Positions 36,040 through 47,727 of a DNA stretch of 64,000 nt are shown one piece after another. Under the pieces are notes generated by a model. That model was not told the origin of the DNA and ran no database searches. It saw nothing but the letters and a program-made list of their open reading frames with translations. This stretch comes from Niebla homalea. Taxonomy: Eukaryota > Ascomycota > Lecanoromycetes > Lecanorales > Ramalinaceae. The translations under genes and the position numbers were made by a program. Where the stretch lies: NCBI GenBank assembly GCA_019925105.1, contig JAHGAU010000023.1, forward strand, positions 310,001-374,000, given 5' to 3'. Numbering within the stretch: position 1 is the first letter of the stretch; every line of letters begins with the position of its first letter.

Positions 36040-38331
36040 ATGGATCCTGTATCTGCTACGGCAAATATTATAGCAATTGTGGGAATTGCATGCAAATCAT
36101 GCCAAGCTCTCCACGGCTTCTTTCGTGGCATATCCGAGGCGTCAGATGATATAAAGCAATACTGTGCAACGTTACGATCCTTGAAATCTACATTACAATG
36201 TATGAAATCTTTGATCACAGACCCAACTATTGGGCAACACCTTTTACGGAACGTTGGGACGAGCTTAGAAGAATGCTCCATCGAGTTACAGAGCGTGGAT
36301 GAAAAATGTCGGAAGGCTCAGAAAGCAATGCAGCAAGGAAAGGTGCGGAACAGCGTTACTCGCTTAGGCTGGTATCTATCAGGCGAACACAGCCTGGACA
36401 AGTTCTTTGCACGCCTGCAAAGATGGTACACAGTGTTTTCTCTAGAGTTGAGCACCCTCCAAATGTATGGGCTCTAATTCTATTGAACACGACTCTATCA
36501 CTCTTCATGACTGACTGACTCTCGAAGACAGATGCTAGTCTGGAACAGATCAGACATCCTTTCGCTGAAAGCAACAAACCAACTGCCTGCACGCACATGC
36601 TTGACTAGAGCTCCAATGACAGCTAGATCCTCGCTAAACAGGGAAAGCTCAATGGCGGAAGAAATTCTGTGTGAAGATGCACCCGGTTCTGTAGCCATGG
36701 TGGCCGAGAGAGCTTGTCCCCCTTTGCAGGCGCCAATCCACACTGCGGAGGCCCCTGTGATGTATCGCTCGGCCGTGACGCAGCAAATTGATACTGGCAA
36801 TGCATCGGGAGTCAGTTGTTCGGGCAGGAATCAATTCCCATCTCCAGACCTGCTGAATCTAAGAAGCCATGGGATATATACCTTCCATATCTGGCTTGGA
36901 TCCTTGTGCTGGACTTTTCGTCCTGCAGTGACGAAAAGCCAACAAATTAATCAAAAGGATAGTAAAGCGCAAGCTCATTGCAGTGGCCTTGGCTTGAAGC
37001 TTACCGCGCGACTTCTGAGGATCTACGTCCAGACAGTGATGGTGCAGATATGTTACCAAAAACACTTAGGTACTTCTTCATTGCACTGTTCTGTAGCATT
37101 TGCGAATGTGATACCCAAAAATTCTCGTGTCATGGACATTGTAAGGGTGGGTGATCCAGAAAACCTAGGGAAGCTATTTGAGACTGGAGAGGCAAGCTAT
37201 AGTGATACCGCACCCGATGGTACGAGCTTATTACATGTAAGTCTATCCGTGCATGAGTGCATTGAATCGTTAAGCTGAAATGCTTAGATCGCTGCAAGTG
37301 AGGGTCACCTAGATGTGTTGAGATATCTGATTGCCTGTGGCGCAGATCCGGAGGTAATGGATGACGATGGGGAGTAAGTGGCAATCTTCGCCCAGAAGAG
37401 TGTGACACTAACAATCAGTAGCACGCCGCTTCATTTGTCCGTCGCTCGATCTGATGATTATAATGTCACCAGGACGCTCATGGAAAGCGGAGCAGACATT
37501 AACATTCGCAATGCCGAAGGCAAAACACCACTTCACACGTTCTTCAGAGAAGGGAATAGGACTCTCTTCGCCGGCTGCAAGAACACCTTAGAGTTCGATA
37601 TTCAGGATAACCAAGGACTAGTGTTGCTTCATTATATCGCCTGGTCGAGCAAGTCCAAAGTCACGGATATCCAGCAGCTTATAAGCGGAGACGTTTCACG
37701 TGCTTTTACCAAGGACAACGATGGCAGATCTTTGCTCTTTTTCGCCGCAGAAAGAGGGAATCTAGAAATCCTGGAGTACCTTCTGAGCCTTCCAAAGCGA
37801 CCGGAGCTCACTGATATAGACAGCCTTGGCATGTCACTGATGCACTATGCTGTCCGGAGTAAACGTGTACAGGCAATCAATCTTCTGTATGATAAAGGGT
37901 GTCCCGTTCGTATTATTGACCACAATCGGCAGACGGCCCTTCACCATAGCGTGAAAAGGGGCAATTTGGAAGCCGTCAAGCGATTACTACTATTGGACGG
38001 TCATGATGTTTTGGCGTACCAGGACAGTCATGGCCGAACTCCCCTTGATCTTGCTCGGCGTTCCAATGGTGCAGCTATCATAGCTTACGTCGAAGCAATT
38101 TCGCCTTGCCTCGCTCCAACAGCAAGCGGCTCGCGTCCCTCGAAGTGTCTTTTAGACGCAGAAGGGTCGCTGCCACCACCAACTCTCGGGTCACGTTGGG
38201 GTCTCCAGATCGTAGCGCAACTCCGGTTTTGGCAGCTCTTGAGTTGTCTCGCCATATTTATTCTCCTCTTCATTGGATACGAGAAATCTCCGTTACCGAA
38301 GAGCCTTGCCCATCATTCAGTCGAAATGTGA
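36040..38331 (+). CDS. STAND-type N-terminal domain, ankyrin repeats and C-terminal membrane helix
   Basis: Four exons, 36040-36464, 36549-37236, 37288-37373 and 37419-38331, give 703 residues. The start MDPVSATANIIAIVGIACKS opens the helical fungal N-terminal domain of STAND proteins (Pfam PigL_N/Helo-like type), about 140 residues. A middle region carries WLGSLCWTF and LKLTARLLRIYV, as in fungal ankyrin proteins of this class. From about residue 340, at least six ankyrin repeats follow (SLLHIAASEGHLDVLRYLI, TPLHLSVARS, SLLFFAAERGNLEILEYLL, ALHHSVKRGNLEAVKRLLL). A hydrophobic helix near the C-terminus (LLSCLAIFILLFIGY) could anchor it in a membrane. No nucleotide-binding domain is seen. Members of this class are linked to signalling and non-self recognition in fungi; the trigger here is unknown. 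The first intron acceptor was chosen to avoid a stop and is the least certain. Confidence 0.75.
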
Positions 38332-39104
38332 TGACCTCGGAAACTTTCAGCCAATCGCTTTTTGGGGATAATAGAGGGTGCAAGAATATATATCTAGATT
38401 TGCTTTAAATATCATCAGGACCGCGTCGTTATCTGGACTTGAGCTCTGTATTTCCTTCCTATCAGGGCTGTCTGAAAGTTTATAGTATTGACCTAGTGTA
38501 GCTACATCTGACACCAAGAGTGAATCCTCCTATGGACTCAAACAAGGGTGAAAATCTGATTGGCGATTGCCCGGGACGGCATGCCACTAGGACTACTTGC
38601 CGTTAGGGCAACCTTGTCCCCTGGTAATGGCGCAGGCCACATTGAACTCATCTGGTTGTCCACTATGTATATCTCTCCGGTCCTATGTGTGGGTTTCTAC
38701 CCATCATGAAGTCGCTTCTTTCGTATGTGTACCTATTACAATTCCATCGCATTACTAGCCTGATGAGTTCCATGAACGAACTCATGATAAGCAAGATAGC
38801 AGAGCGTAGCGATGTGACATCATGGGTAGAGTATGCTATTAACGAAAACCTGATCATACAAAGGCGAACATCAAACGGCTACCCAGCCGTTGTGTAATTT
38901 TCGAGAATTAGTCAAAGTTAGCGCGATGTATTGTTACAGGTATCTCGGGCAGAATCCGACGAGGAGCCTGACTTCTTAGACATTGTACCAATTTCATGCG
39001 TGAAGAAACAAGATATTCAGGTCATGACTCGTGCGATTGAATTTCTGACTGAATAATCATCACGACATATGTTCAGCAACATAAGTTTTAAGTAAAACAG
39101 ACAA
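38332..39104. other. Intergenic, nothing recognised
   Basis: Between the ankyrin gene and the folylpolyglutamate-synthase-like gene. Several short frames exist but none resembles a protein. Confidence 0.5.
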
Positions 39105-40781
39105 ATGCGCAAAATGAGCCGAAGCACACCAAGAGGCTCTGAGAGATATGAGGTAAGCAAGATCAGTCCATCAATGGACGTCAAGACCAATTCAGTACAG
39201 GATGCTGTCAGACTGCTCAACAGTCGACGCAGGCAAAATCGGCCACAAGCATTCAGATCAATAGAAGAAGGAGCAAATGGAATGCCAGAAGCTCCCACCT
39301 TCAGAGGAATCCCAAGTCTATTCAATATGAAAGTTTGGCTCCAATGTCTGGGTTATTCTGTATAGCACCCAGCCCAACTCAGGGTGCATTGGCAGCTGAC
39401 ACAGGCAGGATAGAGAACTTGATAATCTGAACGTAATTCACGTGGCTGGTACTAAAGGCAAGGGCAGTACATGTGCGTTCACCAGATCATTCCTTGAGGC
39501 ACGTGGTAAGAGAACTGGCTTTCCGGGGAAAGTTGGTCTCTACACCTCACCTCACCTCAAAGTCGTCCGGGAGAGAATTCAGATCAACTCCGAGCTAGTC
39601 CCAAAGGATCTTTTCGCGAAGTACGTCTTTGAGGTGTGGAACAAACTTGAGTCCGAAGATCTCCCCAAACCTCGGTATTTGCAGCTGTTGCTCCTTGTGG
39701 CTATTCACACTTTCACTAGAGAGAAAGTAGATGTTGCGGTTTGTGAAACACATAACGGTGGTGAGTATGACGCTACGAATGTCTTTCCGCACCCTGTCGC
39801 CACAGGCATTGCAACTATTGGCATGGATCACGTGCTTCAACTTGGACCAGGCATCGACAATATCTCGTGGCACAAATCAGGTATTTTCAAGCCAGGAAGT
39901 TCCGCCTTTTCGGTGAGCCAGGAGGACCAAGCTGCTGCGATTTTGCGACGTCGTGCAAGTGATAAGAATGTGTCCCTCCAATTCGTCGACGAGAACACGG
40001 TGAATAACAGCGATGTGCTTGCTATGAAAACTGCTGTGCAAAGGCGAAATGCTTCATTGGCACAGCAGCTTGCGAACGCCTTCCTTTTGAAAACAGAGCC
40101 AAATTTACGGGCCCCACTGACACCAGAGGAGATCAGACAAGGCGTCCAGAATTTTACTTGGATTGGTCGCTTTCAACAGATTGTCCAGGGAGATCATTCA
40201 TGGTTCTTAGATGGAGCGCACAATGAGCTTAGTGTGCCCTATACGGTGCAATGGTTTGCAAATGTTATACATGATTTGAGGTACGGAACGCGAAGTCAAT
40301 ATGGAATGCGCAAGCTGATCTGCGAATAAAGGCCGACAGGGTCCATTCCCAAAGTGCTTATTTTCAGTCATATCTCCGAACGCGATGGAGCGGCGATCCT
40401 AAGGGTGATTGCTCAGACACTCCAAGACCACGAAATCCCCATCGATCATCTCATTATCAGTACTTATGAGGAGCGCATAGGTGGTCCTAAGGAAGGTGAG
40501 CCGTACTTCCTCATGTGCGCGTACAGAAGTCTTCCACTAATTGCACCTTAGATGGCGATTCTGAAAAGCATGGCCAAGCATTCCCCGAAGAAGTGCAACA
40601 GCAATACATTCATGCTTGGAGAGAATATCAACCCGATGCTCAGATAACAGTCGAGCCGACTGTGGAAGGCGCTTTGAACCTGGCTCGAAGAGCTGATCGC
40701 GGAGAAGGCATGCAGACACTTATTACAGGGAGTCTATATCTTGTTGGCAGCGCTCTCCGACTCCTCGAGCCTTCTTCGTGA
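39105..40781 (+). CDS. Folylpolyglutamate synthase-like protein
   Basis: Five exons, 39105-39152, 39201-39359, 39409-40280, 40332-40495 and 40552-40781, give 490 residues; introns are 48-56 bases. The P-loop VAGTKGKGSTCAF, the following KVGLYTSPHLKVVRERI, GGEYDATN, ATIGMDHVLQLG and WHKSGIFKPG are the family signatures. The C-terminal domain shows WFLDGAHN and ends with LITGSLYLVGSALRLLEP. The enzyme adds glutamates to folates using ATP, in cytosol and mitochondria. The central part is somewhat short, and substitutions such as ETHNGG for the usual EVGIGG hint at a divergent paralogue rather than the main enzyme. ATG at 39114 is an alternative start. No mitochondrial presequence is evident. The neighbours are unrelated to folate metabolism. 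Confidence 0.85.
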
Positions 40782-41306
40782 TTTTGCCTAAGTTCCGGTC
40801 GGCGTGTACAACACAGGTACATTGCGCGTGGCCTTCCTCAGGGGCATGGTTGTCTATCTTCTAGCCCCCATGATTCGATTTTGGACGGATAAATGATCGA
40901 TAGATTCCAACCGAAATCTGGCGCAAAAATGCTAGAGACACAAAGATTGCGGGTTGATGGCTGGTTGGCTTGACTGTACTTGTTCTCTGCTCAGTCTGTG
41001 ATGGATCTAGATCCCGCTTCGCCAGGTATTATTGTCGATTATGGTTATCTGAATAGTATTGGCTTGAGTGTTGTGCATGGGCCTTGCTGACCCCCGTTCC
41101 TTTTTCTGGAGGGTTCGGGATTGGCCAAACGTGACAGCCCGGCCTCATGCTGGAAACAGCGAATCACATCAAAGCTCGTTCGGGGCCCCTCATAATGAAG
41201 TCACAACGCATTAGGGGTGGTGGGGGCTTCCTTAGATTTTCGGCTCCGCTTGAGCTCTATGCGCTTATCTTCAACCTCCAAACCTGTAGTCTTATGAAGC
41301 ATTCTC
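40782..41306. other. Intergenic, nothing recognised
   Basis: Holds the 3' end of the synthase-like gene and the likely promoter of the NLR-like gene. No repeats seen. Confidence 0.5.
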
Positions 41307-44300
41307 ATGGAGCAGTCTCAAAAGTTTGGGATCACCGTCTTACATCCGAAGGAGAACAGTGTAATCGGAGCCAGAGACGAACGTGAGATCATCTTCGAGT
41401 ACGCTCTCCTAATCAACATGATGTGCATTTGAACAGCTAAACTGACCGATCAGCCTGGTGGCCGTTCATGGCCTGGCAGGAGATCCTTTCACGACATGGA
41501 CACACGTTAAAGGCCAGCCTATGTGGCTGCAAGACCTTTTACCACACGTTATGCCCGACGTCAGGATCATGACATACGGTTACAATGCATCATTCCTCAA
41601 TTATACCGCAAAACAAGATATTCGTTCTATCGCTGCCAAGTTGCTAACAGAGCTTGCCGATTTGAGGACGGGGGAGAGGGTCAGTGGATTAAAATCTGTT
41701 CTGCTACTTGCCTATCATGTTCTCGCGTTTTGACTGACGGTTCTTTAGCAAGTGCGGCGACCAATAGTTCTAGTTTGCCATAGCTTGGGCGGTATAGTTG
41801 CGAAAAGGGTGATTCCTACTTTTGGTCAAAAGATGCAGTGCTGAATTGTGTTTCAAGGCCCTCTTATTAGAGCCTTCAATCGAGCATGCAAGAGTGCAAG
41901 ACTCGGTATATGGAATCATATTCTTGGGTGAGTCAACGTTGAATATTGTTTGCTCGCAAATGGCCGAAGTCAGAAACAGTACAGAGATGCATTATGTTAG
42001 GGCGCTACGAGCACATTCTTTTGAATGCCAGGGGCCAGCGCGTTGTGGATTGGCTATGAGTCTGGACCCTGACATTGACCTCACTAGTATCACTGACCCT
42101 TACTTGGTACTTTAGCCACACCCCATAGCGGTAGCAGTCTGGCAGCGTATGGCAGCGCGCTTGCCTCCATCACCAAATACTGCTCTCCACTCAGTCCCCC
42201 ACAAGCTCTTTTGGAGGCACTCCGTAAAGACTCTCAGGTGCTGCTAGAACTTACCGCCGATTTCGTGGCCAAGGCTTCACACCTACAGATTGTGTCTTTC
42301 TACGAGATGAAGATGACAAGGGTAGGCCTTATGCATAAAATGGTACGTCTAGCTGTCTTACCGTCGAGAACCCGAATCAGTGACTGACAGGTGATCATAT
42401 TTCAGATTGTCAAGGAGCCTTCGGCTGTACTGATGCTTCCCAACGAAGTTCGCATCGGTCAGAACTCGGACCATCGTGGAATTGCCCGGTTTGGCTCGCT
42501 CCAAGATCGCAACTTTCGACCTCTGCTCAAGAGGCTGGAAGTTTTCAGGGACGACATTATGAAGAAGTTGAAGTCAGTCATGTGCACGTCTCCGGAACAG
42601 AAGGCCATTCCAGGTGAGAGCAGAGGCGGTCGACATGCATCTGTGGATGGCTGAATGCTATTGAAACTTCAGAATCTACCCAAACTTATGAAGCGCCCAC
42701 ACTTCCGTGCACCACTTTCCAGGGCCGCAAGGATGTCCTAGAAGAAATGGACTACTACTTTGACCGCGATGCGTCGCAGACTCTTGGTCAACGGAGCTTC
42801 GCGCTGTGCGGCTTTGGTAAGTTCGGCCTAATCGCTAATAAACGGCATTATCTTGAGCTTATCACTCGTGTATCTAGGAGGTATAGGCAAGACGCAGGTA
42901 GCGCTGAAGTACGCTGATACATTTCGATACCGCTACCCAGGAGGAATCTTCTCGATATCAGCCAGGTCTGAGTCAACAATTATGGCCGACCTGGCGCGAA
43001 TCTGTGACAACTTGCAATTGAGAGACGGATCAAGTCTTTCAAGCAAATTTTACAGGTGGCTTTCGAGTAGAGAAAACATCAATTATTTACTGATGTTTGA
43101 TAATGCAGACGACCTGGAAGCTGTACCAATAGCAAGCTACATTCCTAAGACGAATTGGGGCGACCTTATATTTACCAGCCGCGATCAAGGGATTCTTGGT
43201 ACGCTGGCAAAGACAGGGACACTACTTGATCGATTCTCTCCAGACGAGGCTATCTCAGTCTTACTGCAGAAGGCCGATGTGCTCAGTCCGTCACCAGAAG
43301 ATGTGGTGCACGCGCAAGACATAGTAGAACAATTCGGCTACCTCCCCCTAGCCATCGATCAGGCCGGGGCTTACATCAGAGCACGACACAAAGGTCTCTC
43401 TGCCTTCAAAAAGCTGTGTAGTTTGCGCCAAGCCGAGATCTTAAAATATAAGCCTCGCCTGGCGGCATATGACCAAACAGTATTCACGACTTGGGAAATG
43501 AACTTTGAACAGATTGCAAGGAACTCCGAAGACGCACGCAGGCTTACGCTCCTGTTCTGCTACTTAGATGCAGCGAACATCGCAGAAGCCATGCTAGATC
43601 GCGGCTGTTCACCCCAGAAACGCTGGAGCCATGATGGAGAAATTGTGGAGATAGCTCCCTCTACGTCTGGGATCGATACCGACTTGATCTCAACAATCAA
43701 GGATGAGTTGAGGTTTGATGATGCCATCGAGATGCTCAAATCTTTCTCTTTGATATATGTCAATGAAGATGAGCATACTGGTTTACGCAAATTCTCCATC
43801 CACCCATTGGTCCAATATTGCGCCTCACAACGCGTTGCGGTTGATGTCCAAAATTATTGGAGAAAGCAAGCTATTGCGTTAATATGCCATGCTTTTCCCA
43901 GTGATGAAGTTCTGGAACCTTTGTGAGTAGTACCATAACCCTCTCCCATTCGAAGACTGAATCTTTCCAGTTATTTCCTTACCGGAATCGCTCAGATGCC
44001 TCATGCCCGACGTATATTCACCGAATCGAGACTCCTGACGGAAAACAATTCAGCTTCCCTGACAAGACGTAGGGACATGGTGACCTTATATCACAGTGCA
44101 TCTCGGTTTGCTACCACGACCTGGAAACTCGAAGCTATCAAGCAAGCCAATGAGCTCTTGCAAGATCTTAGCGATCCATATCTATGTATGCTAGTTGCGA
44201 GCCGCGAGAGCTCCATACTGCGCTTGAAAGGAGAAACCGCGAAGTCCGAAGAAGCACTCGAGAATTCCCTGAGTCATCGGAGACTTGACAAGGGTCAAGA

Positions 44301-45195
44301 CTCCATCTCCAACAATCCCAGGTGCAATGCTCAAGCAGGAAGACTTCTGCAATCACGGGCTGAAAATCTGATAACTGTTGACGAGTTGGGGCAAGCTGAG
44401 CTTTATCTACTCGAATGGAAGCCGGTCAACGAACAATCAACCTCTTCGATGGAGAAGATGGTCCAAGTCAGTATCAATCTCACTCTTGGTCGCCTCTCCA
44501 AGATTCAGGGCCACTTCGAAAAGGCACTTGCGCAATTCGAATCTACCTTGAGCCTTGTTGTGGCGGAAGACATAGATGTAGGCGGTTGGAGACGTGTATT
44601 GCTCTCCAACATTGGCGAAGTGTACTGCGAGATCAGCAGACCCGTCGATGCCCAGTCCATACTCTTACCTGAGCTCCACTGCATGGCGCTCACGGGGAGC
44701 CAGAATACGAGCAGTGGCTTACGCTTGCAACTGGTCCTCGCCGAAAGCTACCTCCGCAATGGTTCATATGAGCTGAGCGAAGAGGTCGCTCACACGGTAT
44801 GCAGTATCCTCGAACGCTCAAAGGAACTTTCTGTAATCACCAGACGATTTCACCTGCGCGCACGAACGATATTGGCACGACTTGCGCACACGCGAGGGCA
44901 TTGGAAGGATGCTCAGGAGAGTTGGCAGGAAAGCCTGAAGATTTGTGCCCGACTGGAAGATTCACCAGGCCCAGGATGTGCAATCGTGGAACTTGGCATC
45001 GCCTATGCGCTTCTCAAGCAGGGACATTCTCACGAAAGCGCGCAATTGGAGATCAAGGCCAGGCTGCATTTGAAGGGGGAGGGAGCTCGACGGTACCACC
45101 TGGTGGGATTCGATTCTTATTGGCGAGATACTATCACTGCAGAATTTCCTCGACACGTGGGTGTCGAACGATTGGACCCACTGGGCAAGTATTAG
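41307..45195 (+). CDS. NLR-like protein: alpha/beta hydrolase, NB-ARC, TPR
   Basis: Nine exons, 41307-41398, 41454-41679, 41749-41808, 41858-41927, 42116-42342, 42406-42613, 42673-42816, 42878-43922 and 43971-45195, give 1098 residues with all phases consistent. The N-terminal hydrolase (SERAC1/PGAP1-like) shows AVHGLAGDPFTTWTH, the nucleophile elbow VCHSLGG (serine about 118) and TPHSGSSLA. The NB-ARC domain has the P-loop CGFGGIGKTQVALKYA (about 341-352), Walker B-like NYLLMFDNADD, GYLPLAIDQAGAY (GLPL motif) and FSIHPLV where the MHD histidine is expected. The last 400 residues are helical with TPR-like units (LGRLSKIQGHFEKALAQFES). Fungal proteins of this plan are NLR-like switches in vegetative incompatibility and self/non-self sensing: the repeats bind a ligand, NB-ARC oligomerises and the N-terminal enzyme acts. 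Intron 4 is long (188 bases) and its acceptor is less sure. Confidence 0.85.
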
Positions 45196-45414
45196 TGATC
45201 TCACTAATGAATAAAATCGAATCTCTCATGTGCAAAATCATCTTTGATTGGTGGTACGACAACATCAGACTCTGCGTTCCCTCTCTTCAACATTCTGGTA
45301 GGGTCGGTTGGGTGAAGCCGTCATCATGGTAGGAAAGCTTAGACATCCGGTGTATATACCTGGAAGTAATGTAAGCAAAGAATGAGTTTGCGGCCTCGCA
45401 AGGTGTCGAGGGAC

Positions 45415-46290
45415 TCACAAGCAGCAGAGTAAGCGTAATTGTTCGCGTTGTTCTACTGCGCCATACGGCTCAAGATGATGATATCCCGTAATTTTCACCG
45501 GAATAGATTTTAGGAAAACGCTCATACACGTATGACTCCGAACCGATTCTGAACAGCATATCATAAAACCTTGACAGCTCGCGAATTCGATATAATTACA
45601 TGTTGTGCTGAGTTTCTGGCCATATTCACTGTCAGACAACCCACGATCTTCTCGGAAAATTCTCTCATTTGGAAGGAGGCAGGGCATGATAGTATATCCC
45701 CAATTGAAGTGAAGGAGAACTGATTTGATACCTGGGGAGTAGTCTTTCAAAGCTCTCGGAAATTCTGAAACATCCTCCTTAAGGGAGTAAGTACCTCCTT
45801 GAACACACGGTCTGCGAAAATCTCTGGGTGAAAGACTGGTAGATTGGCTGCTAAGTCTCCACTCTTCTAGACGTCGCGAAAAAATCGGGAAAGGGATCTT
45901 GGGTAGAGTCCTGGAGTGGTGTTCCAAGGGCTACTGAAAGCTGACCTGTGATGAACTTGCTCATTTTAGGGAGTAAATCTCACAGTGCTGAGCCTTGCTG
46001 GGCGTCACAAGCTGTGAATATGCATGGTCCACTGCTATAAACGGGTTTTCCAAAGAGACTGGCGTTCTGACCGGCAACTTCCTGATAAGAATGGAGAGTT
46101 GGCGATCCAAGATTGTGATGTCATGGCGACAAGCAATAGAATTTATATTTTGATGGGATACAAGCTTCAAGCAGCAGAAGTGAGAAAACATTCCTAATAG
46201 AGACGATAGCAATGATGGGTTTCGAGAATGCTTCGCAATGTATTTCGGTATAATATTTCCTTGAGGGAATTGTGGGAGAGATCTCTGCAT
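45415..46290 (-). CDS. Possible two-exon gene, ubiquitin-like-domain family (tentative)
   Basis: Exons proposed as 46290-46009 and 45930-45415, joined by a 78-base intron at phase 0, giving 265 residues. The join makes VDHAYSQLPLEHHSRTLP, which resembles the 'DALGR-x-x-x-LPLEHC' start of a ubiquitin-like domain found in many fungal proteins of unknown role, and the later GGTYSLKEDVSEF...NWGYTIMPCLLP resembles the rest of that domain. The N-terminal exon has a helical stretch (ILDRQLSILIRKLPVRTPVS). The evidence is pattern similarity from memory only; the acceptor directly follows a TAG and several family residues are absent, so it may be decayed. Confidence 0.35.
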
Positions 46291-46959
46291 TTACAAAAGA
46301 TACCGCAATCCGGAATCACTCATATGATGGGCTCTAATAGCATACAGCAAAGTCTTACTTGTGAATCTAGCTGTGCTAATTTCGGTGTTCTATACCGTGT
46401 GGCCTTTTGACCGCACTGGTAACCGTAACACCTAGTTTACTAGGATAAAAACTGCGTCCACAAACCTCCGCTGTTCCATCACCGGGGAGCGAGCATCACC
46501 GGTTACCCTGTCCAGAATGTGACAATCTGTTCGTTGATGAAACGGCCCTCATTATGCCCAGACGTAGCACAGATATTGTTGTCTCAGTGACAAATTCTCT
46601 CTTATAATGGCTATGACCGGTAGCATCAGGCGAGAAAACATTGATTTGTGCAAGTTGTCATGTCAGCAGTGCTAGCATTGCTGAGCCAGCGAGAACTAAA
46701 GCAAAGGTCCCCAATTCGGTGATGGATTTTGCTTATCAAAGTCAAGTGTGAATGGAAGCAGTTACAAGCTGGAACGATGGCGTGATTACTGTTGAAACAC
46801 ATCAATGACATTGAGTTGAATCAAAGCCTGGGAGGGCGAAATCAGTCTTGAGTGGGGCCCACCGCGTTTTGCAAATCCCCCTAAAGCATTATTTGCCCAA
46901 GGAAAATCATTACGTGCTATGAGTTTGTGCAAGAGTCATCGTATGTTGTCAGATTAATA
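46291..46959. other. Intergenic left of the MITE
   Basis: No coding segment or repeat that I can support. Confidence 0.45.
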
Positions 46960-47489
46960 CCCCTTCATGCTTTTTTCTTGTCGGGTCCGGATTTTTTGCG
47001 ATCGATTTCATGAAATTTTTGTCAAAATCACATTTCAGTTGCGCATTGAACAACCACGCTTTTGGATTAAGTTAAAGTAGATAGACTGTATCTTTATATT
47101 ATAAAGAATTAATGATCTAAGTTTTAAATCGGATTTCGTAGATTTAGGTAGGTAACTGGTGGTAGAGTAACTTAAGTAAATGTGTGTTTTTAAACCCCGG
47201 AACTCAAATTTCTTGGTGGGGTAACGGGGTAATTACGGGGCCGGATTGACCTAGAACTTAAGTGAAATTCCAAGCAAAGAAAATCCCCCCTTATAACTCA
47301 ACCATAATAGCTCTATATTAATTAGAATTAACATTAAAGCTTCTATAAGCTATAAAAATTATATATAAGTATTTTAAGTAAGTCTTAAAGCGTAATTATT
47401 GAGTACGTAGCTAAATAGTGATTTCAAGAAAAAGTTCATGAAATCGATCGCAAAAAATTCGGACCCGACAAGAAAAAAGCATGAAGGGG
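46960..47489. mobile_element. 530-base MITE-like element with long inverted repeats, TA target site
   Basis: The left end CCCCTTCATGCTTTTTTCTT and the right end (its reverse complement, ending near GCATGAAGGGG) match over about 60 bases with two or three differences, then at lower identity for about 50 more. Both ends abut TA, fitting a Tc1/mariner-type insertion. The interior is AT-rich and has no coding capacity. The ends differ from those of the 3.5 kb transposon, so a different family mobilised it. Confidence 0.8.
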
Positions 47490-47727
47490 TACCAAAAATA
47501 CGCGGCGTGAACGGCGCTAGAATTACATGTCTTATGCTTCGGCACTTACCCCCACAACAATCTCCACGTTCGGGCTTGGATCTTGCAAAAGGGACACACA
47601 ACGTGCCCATCTAGTTTAGCTCTGCAATACCATGTCATGAACGGCATGTTCTATTGCGGGCTCCCTAACCACAATGCATCGGGATAGAGCCAGATGCCAC
47701 TAAACTCCATAGTCGGCGTCCTTGCCG

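Noticed and set aside
47090..47400. Short AT-rich patch treated as a separate RIP block
   Set aside because: It lies wholly inside the MITE and still contains CA and TG dinucleotides.
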